Part shown: positions 1 through 8,503 of the stretch, piece after piece
Layout: every line of letters starts with the position of its first letter
Position numbering within the stretch: the first letter of the stretch is position 1
Source of the DNA: UMGS1370 sp963557065
GTDB taxonomy: Bacteria; Bacillota; Clostridia; Lachnospirales; Lachnospiraceae
Direction of reading: 5' to 3'
Assembly: GCA_963557065.1 (NCBI GenBank)
Contig: CAUWCT010000020.1
Span: forward strand, 1 to 32,192
Length of the DNA: 32,192 nt
Position numbers and translations under genes: made by a program
The notes under the pieces: model-generated
Database searches by the model: none
Told to the model about the DNA's origin: nothing
Seen by the model: the letters and a program-made list of their open reading frames with translations, nothing else

Positions 1-35
1 TTGACAAACTGGAATAATGCCGAGAATAAAGTTAA

Positions 36-719
36 TTAATCAGCGTTTCCCTAGAAAAAAAATCTGAAAATACTATTAATGCCTTAAAAGAAGCCTCACT
101 TGATCATCCTATAAAAAAAGAAGATCTGGAATGTATCAACGCCATATTAAACACAACACAAGAGATACATAAACTTTTTGACCAGCTTCAAGACGACCTG
201 TCCCCCTTTGATCGAAGATGCGCATATAAAAACTTATTAAACACATTAAAAGTAACAATAAAAGTTGAAGAAAAAGTAGTAGAAAAAAAAATTAAACAAA
301 GTGACATTGTTAATATCATACTTGACCTTACTAACAGCAAGGAGGAATCTCGAAATTCTATCCGTAGCGGAATCAACAAAATATTAAACCGCGCCGATAA
401 TCGTAAAAGCTACTCTACCAAAGAAACCCAACAATCCGAACAGCCGAGCCTTTGGGATTTAATGATATTAGCATTGTATTTCAAAGTAAACAACGACTTG
501 TTTACTAGCATCCATACAAATCCTTTGTCTGAAATACAAAAACAATATATAGAAAGCGCTCGCACTTTTTTTATCCAAGAATGGGCCAAATTATTGCCAA
601 ACCTTGATGAATACAGTTCAAAAGAAGAAGCATATAGGAAAAAAATCTTACTGGCTGAACTTTTATATAAAGAAGGCATGGAAGATACTCTTTATAATAC
701 ATTCATGGCAAGATCTTAA
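36..719 (+). pseudogene. Hypothetical helical protein, no usable start (truncated or frameshifted)
   Basis: The frame is open from just after a TAA at 33-35 to the TAA at 717-719, about 227 codons. It has no ATG, GTG or TTG until ATG 462, and no ribosome site precedes that ATG. A different frame is open from base 1 to a TAA at 37-39, so the gene may be frameshifted near 33-40, or the open stretch may be a 5'-truncated remnant. The translation is Lys/Glu/Asn-rich, soluble and probably mostly alpha-helical, with no signal peptide or membrane segment; I do not recognise the family. It ends 14 bases before the next start and could share its transcript. The stretch is noticeably more AT-rich than the carbohydrate locus. 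If ATG 462 is used, an 85-residue protein remains. Confidence 0.4.
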
Positions 720-733
720 AGGAGGAAAATCAA

Positions 734-1408
734 ATGAAAAAGAAAATCATCATCACAGTATTATCGCTCATGATTGCATCATCAACTATCATTCCGGCTT
801 ATGCCGCGGGTTATGGTTACGATATTGAATTTGAGAATGTAAGGCAGACCTGGGCCGACCAGTATAGGGACGCTATATTAAACATCGAAGGAGAAGCCTC
901 TCGTTACGATTTTATATTTAAAACAGTAACAGAAGATTTTTCAATTAAAGGGCCTGGGATGCAGCTTATCACTGTAGATGATTTCCGGCAAGGACGTCTC
1001 GCTTGTACGGAATATACTGACTGTATTAAATTACTCTGCGATATTGCAGGAATTGAGTGCCATGTCGTTGACGGTTGGAACGGTGTTGGAGATGAAGGAA
1101 TAAGTCATGTGTGGGCATTAGTAAAGATAGATGGCACATATTACTATAGTGATGCTATGCGTGCAGATAATAACCAGGATTACAATGAGAGTAAATTGTC
1201 TAAAATCCTGTGGCCTACGTTTACATGTAGAGCTGGGCAGTTATGGACTGCCGCTGAGTATTTGGAAAAAGATGCTATCGAATACGCACAGCAGCGTGCT
1301 AAAGATAATAATACAGCTTGGGTTAAGTCTAGTGATATAGATTGGTCAGATCCAACAAAGCAATATGATGAAGTGATTTATATTAGGCCGGAAGGGACAA
1401 ATGAGTAA
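734..1408 (+). CDS. Secreted transglutaminase-like domain protein
   Basis: This is a 224-residue protein. An N-terminal signal peptide (KKK charge cluster, hydrophobic core, PAYAA cleavage region near residue 25) indicates export. The centre resembles the transglutaminase/papain-like core: a Cys in ACTEY followed by helix-like CIKLLCDIAGIECHVVDG, then SHVWALVKIDGTYYYSDA. Together these supply a plausible Cys-His-Asp triad. Such domains in bacteria are cysteine proteases, peptide cyclases or protein cross-linkers; the substrate cannot be deduced. The ribosome site GGAGG lies at 721-725, 8 bases before the ATG. The stop codon region overlaps the start of the next gene by 8 bases, so the two are probably translationally coupled. 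The family call rests on motif order rather than strong similarity. Confidence 0.72.
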   Translation: MKKKIIITVLSLMIASSTIIPAYAAGYGYDIEFENVRQTWADQYRDAILNIEGEASRYDFIFKTVTEDFSIKGPGMQLITVDDFRQGRLACTEYTDCIKLLCDIAGIECHVVDGWNGVGDEGISHVWALVKIDGTYYYSDAMRADNNQDYNESKLSKILWPTFTCRAGQLWTAAEYLEKDAIEYAQQRAKDNNTAWVKSSDIDWSDPTKQYDEVIYIRPEGTNE

Positions 1409-1613
1409 TCGCATCCTAGCTTTTATGCTCGCATTTGCGCTGGCGGTAATCTTACCGCTTTGCGCATTTGCAGAAACGCCCGGTGGAGGTTCTACTATCG
1501 GTAGGTACCCAACACCTACTAGCATGTCAGCAGGATATAAGGCAACTCATGGTACTTATAAAGATATAGGATTCAGAGTAACGATTACTACACCATTTTC
1601 TACACCATTCTAA
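1401..1613 (+). CDS. Small secreted peptide coupled to the transglutaminase-like gene
   Basis: This 70-residue ORF starts inside the end of the preceding gene (8-base overlap) with GGAAGG just upstream of its ATG. Residues 1-25 form a convincing signal peptide: MSNR, a hydrophobic core, and a CAFA-E cleavage site. The predicted mature part is only about 45 residues, rich in Gly, Thr, Ser, Pro and Tyr (ETPGGGSTIGRY and a tail TTPFSTPF), with no cysteine or membrane segment. I do not recognise a family. The tight coupling to a secreted transglutaminase-like protein suggests partnership, perhaps as its substrate or inhibitor, but this is inference. It could also be the truncated start of a longer exported protein. 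Confidence 0.6.
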   Translation: MSNRILAFMLAFALAVILPLCAFAETPGGGSTIGRYPTPTSMSAGYKATHGTYKDIGFRVTITTPFSTPF

Positions 1614-1898
1614 ATTCTTTTGACACATTTTGACACTCCCAGACAAAAAGTAAAAATGCTGCAAAGCCCAGTAAATACGGCTCTACAACATCAGATAACT
1701 CAAGACAAAAATCATACCTTTCTAACAAGAGTTGAGTGCTAATTTTTTTTATAGCAATCATTTTGACAGAGACGTCAAGTTGATTTATGTATTGAAGAAA
1801 TGAAATTTTCAAGAAAAAGCAGTGAGTTTTATGTACTTAGAGCTAACCGTCACACGATCGACTTGGTACAATAACTCCAAAATACAAAATTAAAATGA
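1614..1898 (+). other. Intergenic stretch, AT-rich, no convincing gene
   Basis: No supported gene lies here. It begins with a 10-base-period direct repeat of TTTTGACAC (1618-1626 and 1628-1636). A third TTTTGACA occurs at 1761-1768 as part of a candidate promoter. A 24-codon open frame at 1799 has no ribosome site. No clear hairpin terminator follows the small secreted peptide gene. Confidence 0.5.
1763..1791 (+). promoter_or_regulatory. Candidate sigma-A promoter for the O-acetyltransferase
   Basis: The consensus -35 TTGACA (1763-1768) is followed after 17 bases by TATGTA (1786-1791), a 4/6 match to the -10 box. It would give a leader of roughly 115 bases ahead of the acetyltransferase gene. 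Confidence 0.4.
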
Positions 1899-1913
1899 AT
1901 GGAGGAAGTGTTA

Positions 1914-2522
1914 TTGGATCATACAGCAAACAAACTATCCATGGCTGAACGGAGAAAGCAGGGTTTACTTTGGGTTGATACTGGTGAAAATAGGAATCAG
2001 CAGATATATGCAAGAGAACTTTGCCAAAAATTTAATCAAACAAGTTCAGCAGACCTGGAGACAAGAACAGAAATTTTAACAAAATTGCTTGCCTCTTGTG
2101 GAAAAGACGTATGGATTGAGCCCCCGCTTACCCTTGCAATGGGAAATACAGTTTCTATTGGCGACAATACTTATATCAATTCAAACCTGACCTTAGTGGA
2201 TGATTATGAAATAAGTATCGGTAAAAGAGTTCTGATTGCTCCTAATGTTACCATAAGCGCCACGAATCATCCAATGCATTATTTGGCCCGTACCCATGGA
2301 GAAATGTATTGTAAAAAAGTAACCATTGAAGATGATGTCTGGATTGGCAGCAATGTTGTTATCTGTGCCGGGGTGACGATCGGAAAGGGCTCTGTAATAG
2401 GGGCTGGAAGCGTTGTTACAAGAGAGATTCCTGCAATGAATTTTGCAGCTGGTGTTCCCTGTAAGGTAATTCGAGAAATTACAGATGATGACCTGAAAGA
2501 ATTTGAACCAGCTGCAGAATGA
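1914..2522 (+). CDS. Maltose/galactoside-type O-acetyltransferase (hexapeptide repeat)
   Basis: This 202-residue protein of the LacA/Maa/NodL family transfers acetyl from acetyl-CoA to a sugar or related hydroxyl in the cytoplasm. The N-terminal helical part (about residues 8-60) is followed by left-handed beta-helix hexapeptide repeats (for example VSIGDNTYINSNLTLVDD, VTIEDDVWIGSNVVICAGV, VTIGKGSVIGAGSVVT) and the typical FAAGVPCKVIREI end. The His in SATNHPMH matches the family's catalytic histidine region. The start chosen is TTG at 1914, because GGAGGA (1901-1906) sits 7 bases upstream. The alternative ATG at 1899 would place this ribosome site inside the gene and add five residues. It is monocistronic, with its own promoter candidate and a terminator. 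The exact acceptor is unknown. Confidence 0.88.
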   Translation: MDHTANKLSMAERRKQGLLWVDTGENRNQQIYARELCQKFNQTSSADLETRTEILTKLLASCGKDVWIEPPLTLAMGNTVSIGDNTYINSNLTLVDDYEISIGKRVLIAPNVTISATNHPMHYLARTHGEMYCKKVTIEDDVWIGSNVVICAGVTIGKGSVIGAGSVVTREIPAMNFAAGVPCKVIREITDDDLKEFEPAAE

Positions 2523-2547
2523 AGCGAGGGTGTTGCTCTGACGACTG

Positions 2548-2585
2548 ATGGCACTCCCTGCATTATGAGGGAAGTGCCATTTTTA
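2548..2585 (+). terminator. Rho-independent terminator of the O-acetyltransferase gene
   Basis: Left arm ATGGCACTCCC (2548-2558) pairs with GGGAAGTGCCAT (2569-2580) with a one-base bulge around a 10-base loop, followed by a T run (2580-2584). Confidence 0.85.
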
Positions 2586-2626
2586 CAGCTATACCAAAAT
2601 AATAATTTCTGTTTCATTTTTATAAG

Positions 2627-4843
2627 CTATTTCTCCTTAGATTTCATAAAATGGTCCTTTTTGTATTGATAAGGAGTCAGACCATAAATCTCTTTAAATA
2701 TCTTAATAAAATATTGAGGAGAGTTATACCCCAGTCTCTGGGCAATATCCTTGATGCTTTCATCTTTTTTCAGAAGTTCCAAAGCCCTCTCCATCTTCTT
2801 TTCCTTAATATATTCTGTATATCCCTTCCCCATCATCTGTTTAAACAGACGGCTTAAGGCATCGGGACGCATAGAGAACTGATCAGCCAGAAAATCCAGC
2901 GAAATATCATTTTCCAGATTCTCATCTATCATCTGAATCACATGTGTCCGCATATCCATATCTACAGATTGCTTTTTCTGGCGGATGTTCTGCAAGAGAA
3001 TTTCGCAAAGGCTTAAGACCCAACGGCCAAACTCGTCAATATTTTCAATCTGTTTGTAATATTCCCGGATATCATACCCGCAAATAATCCACATATCCAA
3101 CTGTTTCTGACTCATAATCTGGTAAAGAAGGGCCACCAGATCCCGCAAAGTAGAATGGCAGTAATCTATTGTATAATTCCCTTCCTTAAAAGATACCATT
3201 AAAGCTTCTACATGAAACTTAAAATCCAGATAGTGTTCACTATTAACTGCCCGTTCCATTAATTCAAAAAGCTTTAAATGGCTTCCGCTTCCTTTTCTCC
3301 CCTCTATGCCCAAATCCTCATGGCGAAGATCTGTTTTATCCGGATAAATAAAATGGTACTGGGCTGTTTCGACAGCGCTTCGATAGCTGTTTTTAATATT
3401 GTCTTTCTCCAGAGCATACACCATTCCCCAAATCATATGGATCCCTTTTAAGGTTTTGCCCAAAGTCTCCGAAAAATCTTCAAATACCCGCTCTCCATTT
3501 GCCCGGTCAAAAACCAGAATACTTACAATCCCGCCTCTGTCCATAGTGGTAAATAAGGCATGATACATATTTTTCCTGTTTATAAACGTCTTCTGAAGAA
3601 CCTCGATGTTTTCAGCTGCATCCGGCTGTTTTGGACAATAAAGCAAAACCGTGCGGACACTGTCAAAAGTCAGATATTCCCCCAATTCTTCCCGCACCAT
3701 CCCCTGTTCCCGACTGAGAATAAGCGCTCTGACCGCATTTTGTCTGAGAAGCGGCTTTGAAGACTGTACCGTTTCATTCAAGGTCAGAATTTCTTTTGTC
3801 AATACATTCAAAGACTGATCGACACTGGCTTTTTTGCCTTGAATCTCAATTCCCGCCTCTTTGGAAGCTTTTAATACCTGCTTTTTAAATGTATAATGAT
3901 TAATCCAGGAAAGGACTATCAAAATCAGCAGATTGAAAATAATTGAGACAAAGAAATTCAGCAAAAAGATTCGGTTCTTTACATTATAATCAGCATAAAA
4001 GATGCTGTCCCGAATATAATAAGCATATTTCATTCCTGTCAAAGAAGAGGACCAGAAAAATACAGTAATATTTTCTCCGGAAATAGTAAGAGGCACTAAA
4101 GTCATTTCTCTGCCTTCCTCTTTTAAAATTTTCAGTTCTGACAGGATCTTTTCTGATACCTGTCGTTTTCCATTTGAAGATGTATATAAAATATCTCCGG
4201 ATGGTTCAGCCAGAATCAGGGTTCCGTTGTCTTCATCTATCAGATTTTGAAAAGATTCCAAAGAGATATGAACAGCCAAAAGGATCCCCCTGCCTTTCCA
4301 CTTTGGCAGAGCGATCTTCTTCACAAACGTTATGACTGGCTCATTAGTAGGGTAGAATCCCTGTGTATTTTCTAAAAACAGCGTATCTTTTCCAGCAGCC
4401 ATAAATTCATCATACCATGGCAGATACTGTCGGATTCCCTCTTCTGCATCAATCTGATGAATGGTTGTAAAACCGGTAACCACTGTTTTTGTAGCCTCAT
4501 AAAAAATATCCAGACTTTTCACATACGGATATGATTTCTGCAGTCCACCCAATCGGCCCACCAGACCGCGAATAGGGCCTGGTGAACCAAGGATCAGTTC
4601 CTCCTGCGGCCGCAGGAGGTCTTCATTTTGTTTGATGTCGGAAAAATATAACTTGGGAATCTCCATAACAGCTTCCACGATCTGCTGGTCAATATTCTGG
4701 AAAGCCATATTGGTAATTTTCTGATTATAAGCTTTGAAGCTCTCCAGATAAGCTTTGCTGTTCATATTGTGAAATACAATATAGTTAAACAATGACAGGA
4801 TTGTAATACTGAGCAGATTGATATAAAGCAATTTCTTAAGCAT
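2627..4843 (-). CDS. Membrane-anchored AraC-family sensor/regulator (YesN-like)
   Basis: This is a 738-residue protein. TM1 lies at about residues 5-25 and TM2 at about 291-314. Between them is an extracytoplasmic segment of roughly 265 residues resembling Cache-type sensors, and a cytoplasmic linker follows. The final 95 residues form an AraC/XylS double helix-turn-helix (ISLDFLADQFSMRPDALSRLFKQ; then IKDIAQRLGYNSPQYFIKIFKEIYGLTPYQYK). One-component regulators of this layout sit beside LplA/B/C-type transporters and activate polysaccharide uptake genes. Here it is the last gene of the transporter operon, starting 3 bases after the upstream permease stop, with AAAGGA before the ATG. It probably senses an extracellular saccharide and controls the divergent promoters at 8380-8772; ligand and sites are inference. 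Confidence 0.9.
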   Translation of the reverse strand: MLKKLLYINLLSITILSLFNYIVFHNMNSKAYLESFKAYNQKITNMAFQNIDQQIVEAVMEIPKLYFSDIKQNEDLLRPQEELILGSPGPIRGLVGRLGGLQKSYPYVKSLDIFYEATKTVVTGFTTIHQIDAEEGIRQYLPWYDEFMAAGKDTLFLENTQGFYPTNEPVITFVKKIALPKWKGRGILLAVHISLESFQNLIDEDNGTLILAEPSGDILYTSSNGKRQVSEKILSELKILKEEGREMTLVPLTISGENITVFFWSSSLTGMKYAYYIRDSIFYADYNVKNRIFLLNFFVSIIFNLLILIVLSWINHYTFKKQVLKASKEAGIEIQGKKASVDQSLNVLTKEILTLNETVQSSKPLLRQNAVRALILSREQGMVREELGEYLTFDSVRTVLLYCPKQPDAAENIEVLQKTFINRKNMYHALFTTMDRGGIVSILVFDRANGERVFEDFSETLGKTLKGIHMIWGMVYALEKDNIKNSYRSAVETAQYHFIYPDKTDLRHEDLGIEGRKGSGSHLKLFELMERAVNSEHYLDFKFHVEALMVSFKEGNYTIDYCHSTLRDLVALLYQIMSQKQLDMWIICGYDIREYYKQIENIDEFGRWVLSLCEILLQNIRQKKQSVDMDMRTHVIQMIDENLENDISLDFLADQFSMRPDALSRLFKQMMGKGYTEYIKEKKMERALELLKKDESIKDIAQRLGYNSPQYFIKIFKEIYGLTPYQYKKDHFMKSKEK
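4600..4619. repeat. Perfect 20-bp palindrome inside the regulator gene
   Basis: CCTCCTGCGG is followed directly by its exact reverse complement CCGCAGGAGG with no spacer. It lies in the extracytoplasmic-domain coding part of the regulator, where it encodes LRPQEE, and contains a GCGGCCGC core. It is GC-rich against an otherwise moderate-GC gene. It may be chance. Confidence 0.7.
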
Positions 4844-4846
4844 ATG

Positions 4847-5749
4847 TTATCCTTTTACAGAACCTACCATCATACCTTTTACAAAGTACTTCTGAAGGAA
4901 GGGATAGGTACATACAATAGGGATTAAAGACAGTACAAGCGCCGCCATCTTCATGGTTTCTGTATGCACAATGACATCTGTCATCATCTCCATATCCGCT
5001 GTCTGACCATTGGTCAAAATGGTCTGAATCACATACTGCAAAACATAGAGACTGTTTTTTGTTACATAGAGCATATTGTCCATCCAGGAGTTCCAGTGCT
5101 GTACGCAATACCAGAGGGAAATGGTAGCAATAACCGGAGTGGATAAAGGCAGATAAATCTTAAAAAGTACCTGCATATTCGTTGCGCCGTCAATCTTGGC
5201 TGATTCCTCCAGTGCAGGAGGAAGGCTCATAAAAAAGTTCCGCGTAATAATCAGTGCAAAACCTGTGATCAGACAGGGCAGTATGTATACCAGAAAATTG
5301 TTGGTCAGATGAAGATTTTTGATCAACAGATACTTGGGAATCATACCGCCGGAAAAATACATGGTAAAAACAACAAATATCATAAGACCTTTGCGGTAAG
5401 GAAGATTCGTCTTTGCCAGAGGATAGGCGGTCAAAAGAGTCACCAAAACGCCGCTGGCAGTCCCTGCAATTGCGCGAATGATTGTAACCATATAACTGTG
5501 CCAGAAGTTTTCATCAGAAGCAATCTTAGTATACCCGGAAAAATCAAACTGGGTGGGGATCAGATGAAATCCTGTTTTGTTCACTACCGAAGCCGGACTC
5601 ATAGAGATGGTAATTACCTGCATAAATGGCAGAATAATGGATACAACAAGGATAATCGCAATTCCATAGGCCAGGATATCCACAATCCAGTCCTCGGCGC
5701 CTTTCTTCCTTTTTCTTTTTACTGCTGTTACTTCTTTTTCTCTCTTCAC
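4847..5749 (-). CDS. Carbohydrate ABC transporter permease (LplC/YtcP type)
   Basis: This 300-residue inner-membrane permease belongs to the binding-protein-dependent transport family. About six membrane segments follow a basic N-terminus (KRKRKKG). The cytoplasmic EAA loop is visible as PPALEESAKIDGATNMQVLFKIYLPLS, the contact site for the ATPase. The C-terminus VKGMMVGSVKG is typical of the YtcP/LplC subgroup. It starts with GTG at 5749 behind AGAGGTGGAG and lies 12 bases after the partner permease gene. It forms the heteromeric channel with the 5762-6715 product. No ATPase gene is present, as is usual for this subgroup, which commonly shares an MsmK-like ATPase encoded elsewhere. Confidence 0.93.
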   Translation of the reverse strand: MKREKEVTAVKRKRKKGAEDWIVDILAYGIAIILVVSIILPFMQVITISMSPASVVNKTGFHLIPTQFDFSGYTKIASDENFWHSYMVTIIRAIAGTASGVLVTLLTAYPLAKTNLPYRKGLMIFVVFTMYFSGGMIPKYLLIKNLHLTNNFLVYILPCLITGFALIITRNFFMSLPPALEESAKIDGATNMQVLFKIYLPLSTPVIATISLWYCVQHWNSWMDNMLYVTKNSLYVLQYVIQTILTNGQTADMEMMTDVIVHTETMKMAALVLSLIPIVCTYPFLQKYFVKGMMVGSVKG

Positions 5750-5761
5750 GTCTCCACCTCT

Positions 5762-6715
5762 TTACCACAGTGCATAATCGTTGGTCTTTCTGGCTATGTA
5801 GTTGGTAAGCATGACCAAAATAAAGGATACAACATTCTTAAACAGATCCACCGCTGTTGTAAAACTGTACTGCATCTTCTGGATACCCATGCGATACACA
5901 AAGGTAGAAATGACATCGCCCACCTCATAGGTACTGGGCGTCAAAAAGTTGTACACCTGCTCAAAACTGTCATTTAGAACCTTGCCGGACTCCATAATAA
6001 ACATAACCGTAATAATGGGAACCAGGGCCGGAAGCGTCACATGAATGATCTTCTTAATCCGTCCTGCTCCATCCATCTCCGCTGCCTCATAGAGTGTGGG
6101 ATCTACACCTGTAACAGCTGCCAGATACACGATAGAACCCCATCCTATAGATTTCCACAAATCAGAAAGTACCAGTACGCCTCTGAAATATTTTGGTTCC
6201 GCCACAAAAAAGACAGGCTCAATCCCAAGTTCCTGAAGAATAATATTGATAGGACCTCTAGAAGGTGACAAAAACTCGATAATAATGCCGGATACTACCA
6301 CCCAGGAAATAAAATGGGGCAGGTAAGACACAGACTGGGCAAATTTCTTAAATTTCACATTCTTAATCTCGTTTAGAGCCAGACATAAAATAATCGGGGC
6401 CGGGAAACAGATCAGAATCTTATAAAAACTGATGATAAGCGTATTCTTTAATACAGATAAAAAGAACGGATCTGTAAATAATTTCTGGAAATGCTTGAAA
6501 CCTACCCATTCACTTTGGCTGACACCTTTTAATGGATAATAATCCTGAAATGCGATGACAAGGCCATACATAGGACCGTAGCAGAATACCAGGAAGAATA
6601 AAAGTCCCGGAATCAGCATTATATAGTATTCTTTGTAATAAACCAGGTTCCCCAGAAATCCTCGTTTGGATTTCTGGGAGAGAGCCGCAGTTCTCTTCTT
6701 TTTTGCTGTTTTCAT
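5762..6715 (-). CDS. Carbohydrate ABC transporter permease (LplB/YteP type)
   Basis: This 317-residue multi-span permease begins with a basic cytoplasmic N-terminus (KTAKKKRTAALSQKSKRG). It has the LplB-type YYIMLIPGLLFFLVFCYGPMYG first span and an EAA loop (DPTLYEAAEMDGAGRIKKIIHVTLP). The C-terminal ARKTNDYALW is characteristic of this subgroup. It pairs with the 4847-5749 permease and receives substrate from the lipoprotein encoded just upstream. A small inverted repeat GGTAA/TTACC next to the ATG overlaps the ribosome-site area and might tune its translation relative to the more abundant binding protein (speculative). Confidence 0.93.
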   Translation of the reverse strand: MKTAKKKRTAALSQKSKRGFLGNLVYYKEYYIMLIPGLLFFLVFCYGPMYGLVIAFQDYYPLKGVSQSEWVGFKHFQKLFTDPFFLSVLKNTLIISFYKILICFPAPIILCLALNEIKNVKFKKFAQSVSYLPHFISWVVVSGIIIEFLSPSRGPINIILQELGIEPVFFVAEPKYFRGVLVLSDLWKSIGWGSIVYLAAVTGVDPTLYEAAEMDGAGRIKKIIHVTLPALVPIITVMFIMESGKVLNDSFEQVYNFLTPSTYEVGDVISTFVYRMGIQKMQYSFTTAVDLFKNVVSFILVMLTNYIARKTNDYALW

Positions 6716-6750
6716 GGTAATATCTTACCTCTCATAGAGCTTCATTATTT

Positions 6751-8379
6751 TTAGTTTCCAATCGCTGCAACCTTTTCTGCGTATGCATCCTGTACAGCCT
6801 TCTCAGCAGCTTCACCTCCGGCTTTCTTAAATTCTTCTACAAACGTATCAAAATAATCTATAGGCTTTGCACCGGTAATCATATCGAAGTACGCCTGCTC
6901 GGTCAAAGTATCCAATGTTGCAATTACGTCAGAGAACTCCTGTACAGGCGGAGCATTGAAACGATAATAACCATTGCCGGTAACTCTGTGGCCAAATTCT
7001 GTCTTCTCAGGAGTCACTTCCTGTGCAAAAGTAACAGTAGAGCCAAAGTCGCACTGCAGGACACCTTCTTTTCTCAAATCAGTTCCCTCCATAATGCGGA
7101 CAGGACCATCTTCTGTCTGCTCATAGTGAACGCCTTCCAGACCATAGTTTACTAATTTTGCATACTCCATATCTGCATAGTAAGCATCCAGCATAGCCAA
7201 GAATGCATCTACCTTACGCGGATCGGAAACAGCCTGAGTAGTCAGACAGGTCAGACGGCCAGTCTGATTCCATCCTTCTGTACCAGATTTTCCATCAGGT
7301 CCAACCGGAGCCGGTCCAATCACAATCTCTGCATCTGGATTCAGGCCTTTTAACTCTTTCATGCACACTCCCCATGTACTCTCATCTGTAATATCTCTGT
7401 CTGTATTCAGATAATGATAAGGCTGAGCGGAAGTCAAACCAATGCGGCCATTCATAAAAGAGTGAGACAGCCAGGCATATCCGCCATGGTTTTCACCTGT
7501 AATAAACTCCTTGTCCAGAATACCTTTCTCGTACCAGTCATGAAGTTTTTCCAATGCCAATTTTGCATTCGGATGAATATATGGGAAAAATGGAACATTG
7601 TCCTCACCCAGCTGCATCTCTTCTACTTTAAATCCAGGGTTGCCGCCAGTTACGCAGCGAAGGCCATACGCGCCAAATACAGCGCCAATTGCACGTTCAG
7701 CCATGCCTGCTGTATCCTTCTTGCCGTTGCCGTCCGGATCCTGTTCCACAAAAGCAGTCAGAACCTCTTCATACTCATCCAGCGTCTCAGGCACTTCCAT
7801 GCCCAGCTTGTCCAGCCAGTCCTTTCTCCAGAACATCGCCATTGGCACTACATCCATGGGATTGGTAACACCATAGTTCTTACCATTATAAATCATGGTG
7901 CTCCATAAAGTGCCGTCATCATACTCATCCGCTACCTTTGTGTAGTTAGGCGCTTTTTCACGTATTGTTTCAATAGGAAGTTCTGCAATGATACCGCCCT
8001 CTACATAGGTAGGAAGTAATGAAAGGTTGTCAATAACCAAAACGTCCGGCATCTCTCCCCCTGCAAAGCGGACATTCAGATTCTCCTGAAATTTGTTAGA
8101 ATCCACATACCAGGCTTTCATATCAATGTTGAAGCGTTCCTCGATCATCTTCACCACTTCTGCATCGTCATCAACTTCTGCCGAAGTCTGACCTACCAGC
8201 CAGGTCAAAGTAACTGGTTCTTCCGTCCCAGCACTTGTTTCTTCTGTCTTTCCTGCTTCTGTGGATGCTGGAGCAGCAGTGTTTTCATCCTTATTGGAAG
8301 AACTGCATCCCACCAGAGAAGTAAGAACCATTGTGGATGCCAAAAATCCAGCAGTCAGGCGTTTGTAATTCTTTTTCAT
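6751..8379 (-). CDS. Extracellular solute-binding lipoprotein of the sugar ABC transporter
   Basis: This 542-residue family 1 solute-binding protein is of the large LplA/YtcQ type. A lipoprotein signal peptide ends in the lipobox LVGC with Cys25 as the lipidation site, followed by a Ser/Thr/Glu-rich tether (to about residue 55). The mature body begins VTLTWLVGQTSAEVDDDAEVV and includes PDVLVIDNLSLLPTY, as expected for the two-lobed sugar-binding fold. Large members of this type bind oligosaccharides, consistent with import of intact oligomers for the cytoplasmic enzymes encoded divergently. It is the first gene of the transporter operon; AAAGGAG precedes the ATG and a promoter candidate lies at 8475-8503. 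Confidence 0.93.
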   Translation of the reverse strand: MKKNYKRLTAGFLASTMVLTSLVGCSSSNKDENTAAPASTEAGKTEETSAGTEEPVTLTWLVGQTSAEVDDDAEVVKMIEERFNIDMKAWYVDSNKFQENLNVRFAGGEMPDVLVIDNLSLLPTYVEGGIIAELPIETIREKAPNYTKVADEYDDGTLWSTMIYNGKNYGVTNPMDVVPMAMFWRKDWLDKLGMEVPETLDEYEEVLTAFVEQDPDGNGKKDTAGMAERAIGAVFGAYGLRCVTGGNPGFKVEEMQLGEDNVPFFPYIHPNAKLALEKLHDWYEKGILDKEFITGENHGGYAWLSHSFMNGRIGLTSAQPYHYLNTDRDITDESTWGVCMKELKGLNPDAEIVIGPAPVGPDGKSGTEGWNQTGRLTCLTTQAVSDPRKVDAFLAMLDAYYADMEYAKLVNYGLEGVHYEQTEDGPVRIMEGTDLRKEGVLQCDFGSTVTFAQEVTPEKTEFGHRVTGNGYYRFNAPPVQEFSDVIATLDTLTEQAYFDMITGAKPIDYFDTFVEEFKKAGGEAAEKAVQDAYAEKVAAIGN

Positions 8380-8474
8380 ATCCTTTTTCTCCTTTTATGA
8401 TGTGAGGGTTCTTGATATTTCAGATACCTTATGTCCTGTATCTTTTTTATGTTTCCCTCTTGACTTGTGAGCCT

Positions 8475-8503
8475 AGTATAGTATAGTTTTTTTGTATTTA
8501 CAA
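8475..8503 (-). promoter_or_regulatory. Candidate promoter of the transporter operon
   Basis: On the minus strand TTGTAA (8503-8498) is followed after 17 bases by TATACT (8480-8475). The leader to the lipoprotein ATG would be about 90 bases. Confidence 0.5.

Noticed and set aside
1600..1812. 70-codon minus-strand open frame in the gap before the acetyltransferase
   Set aside because: No recognisable domain and no convincing start context; it overlaps the end of the small secreted peptide gene.
5309..5977. 222-codon plus-strand open frame
   Set aside because: It is antisense to two well-supported ABC permease genes, has no ribosome site, and its translation is unlike any real protein composition.
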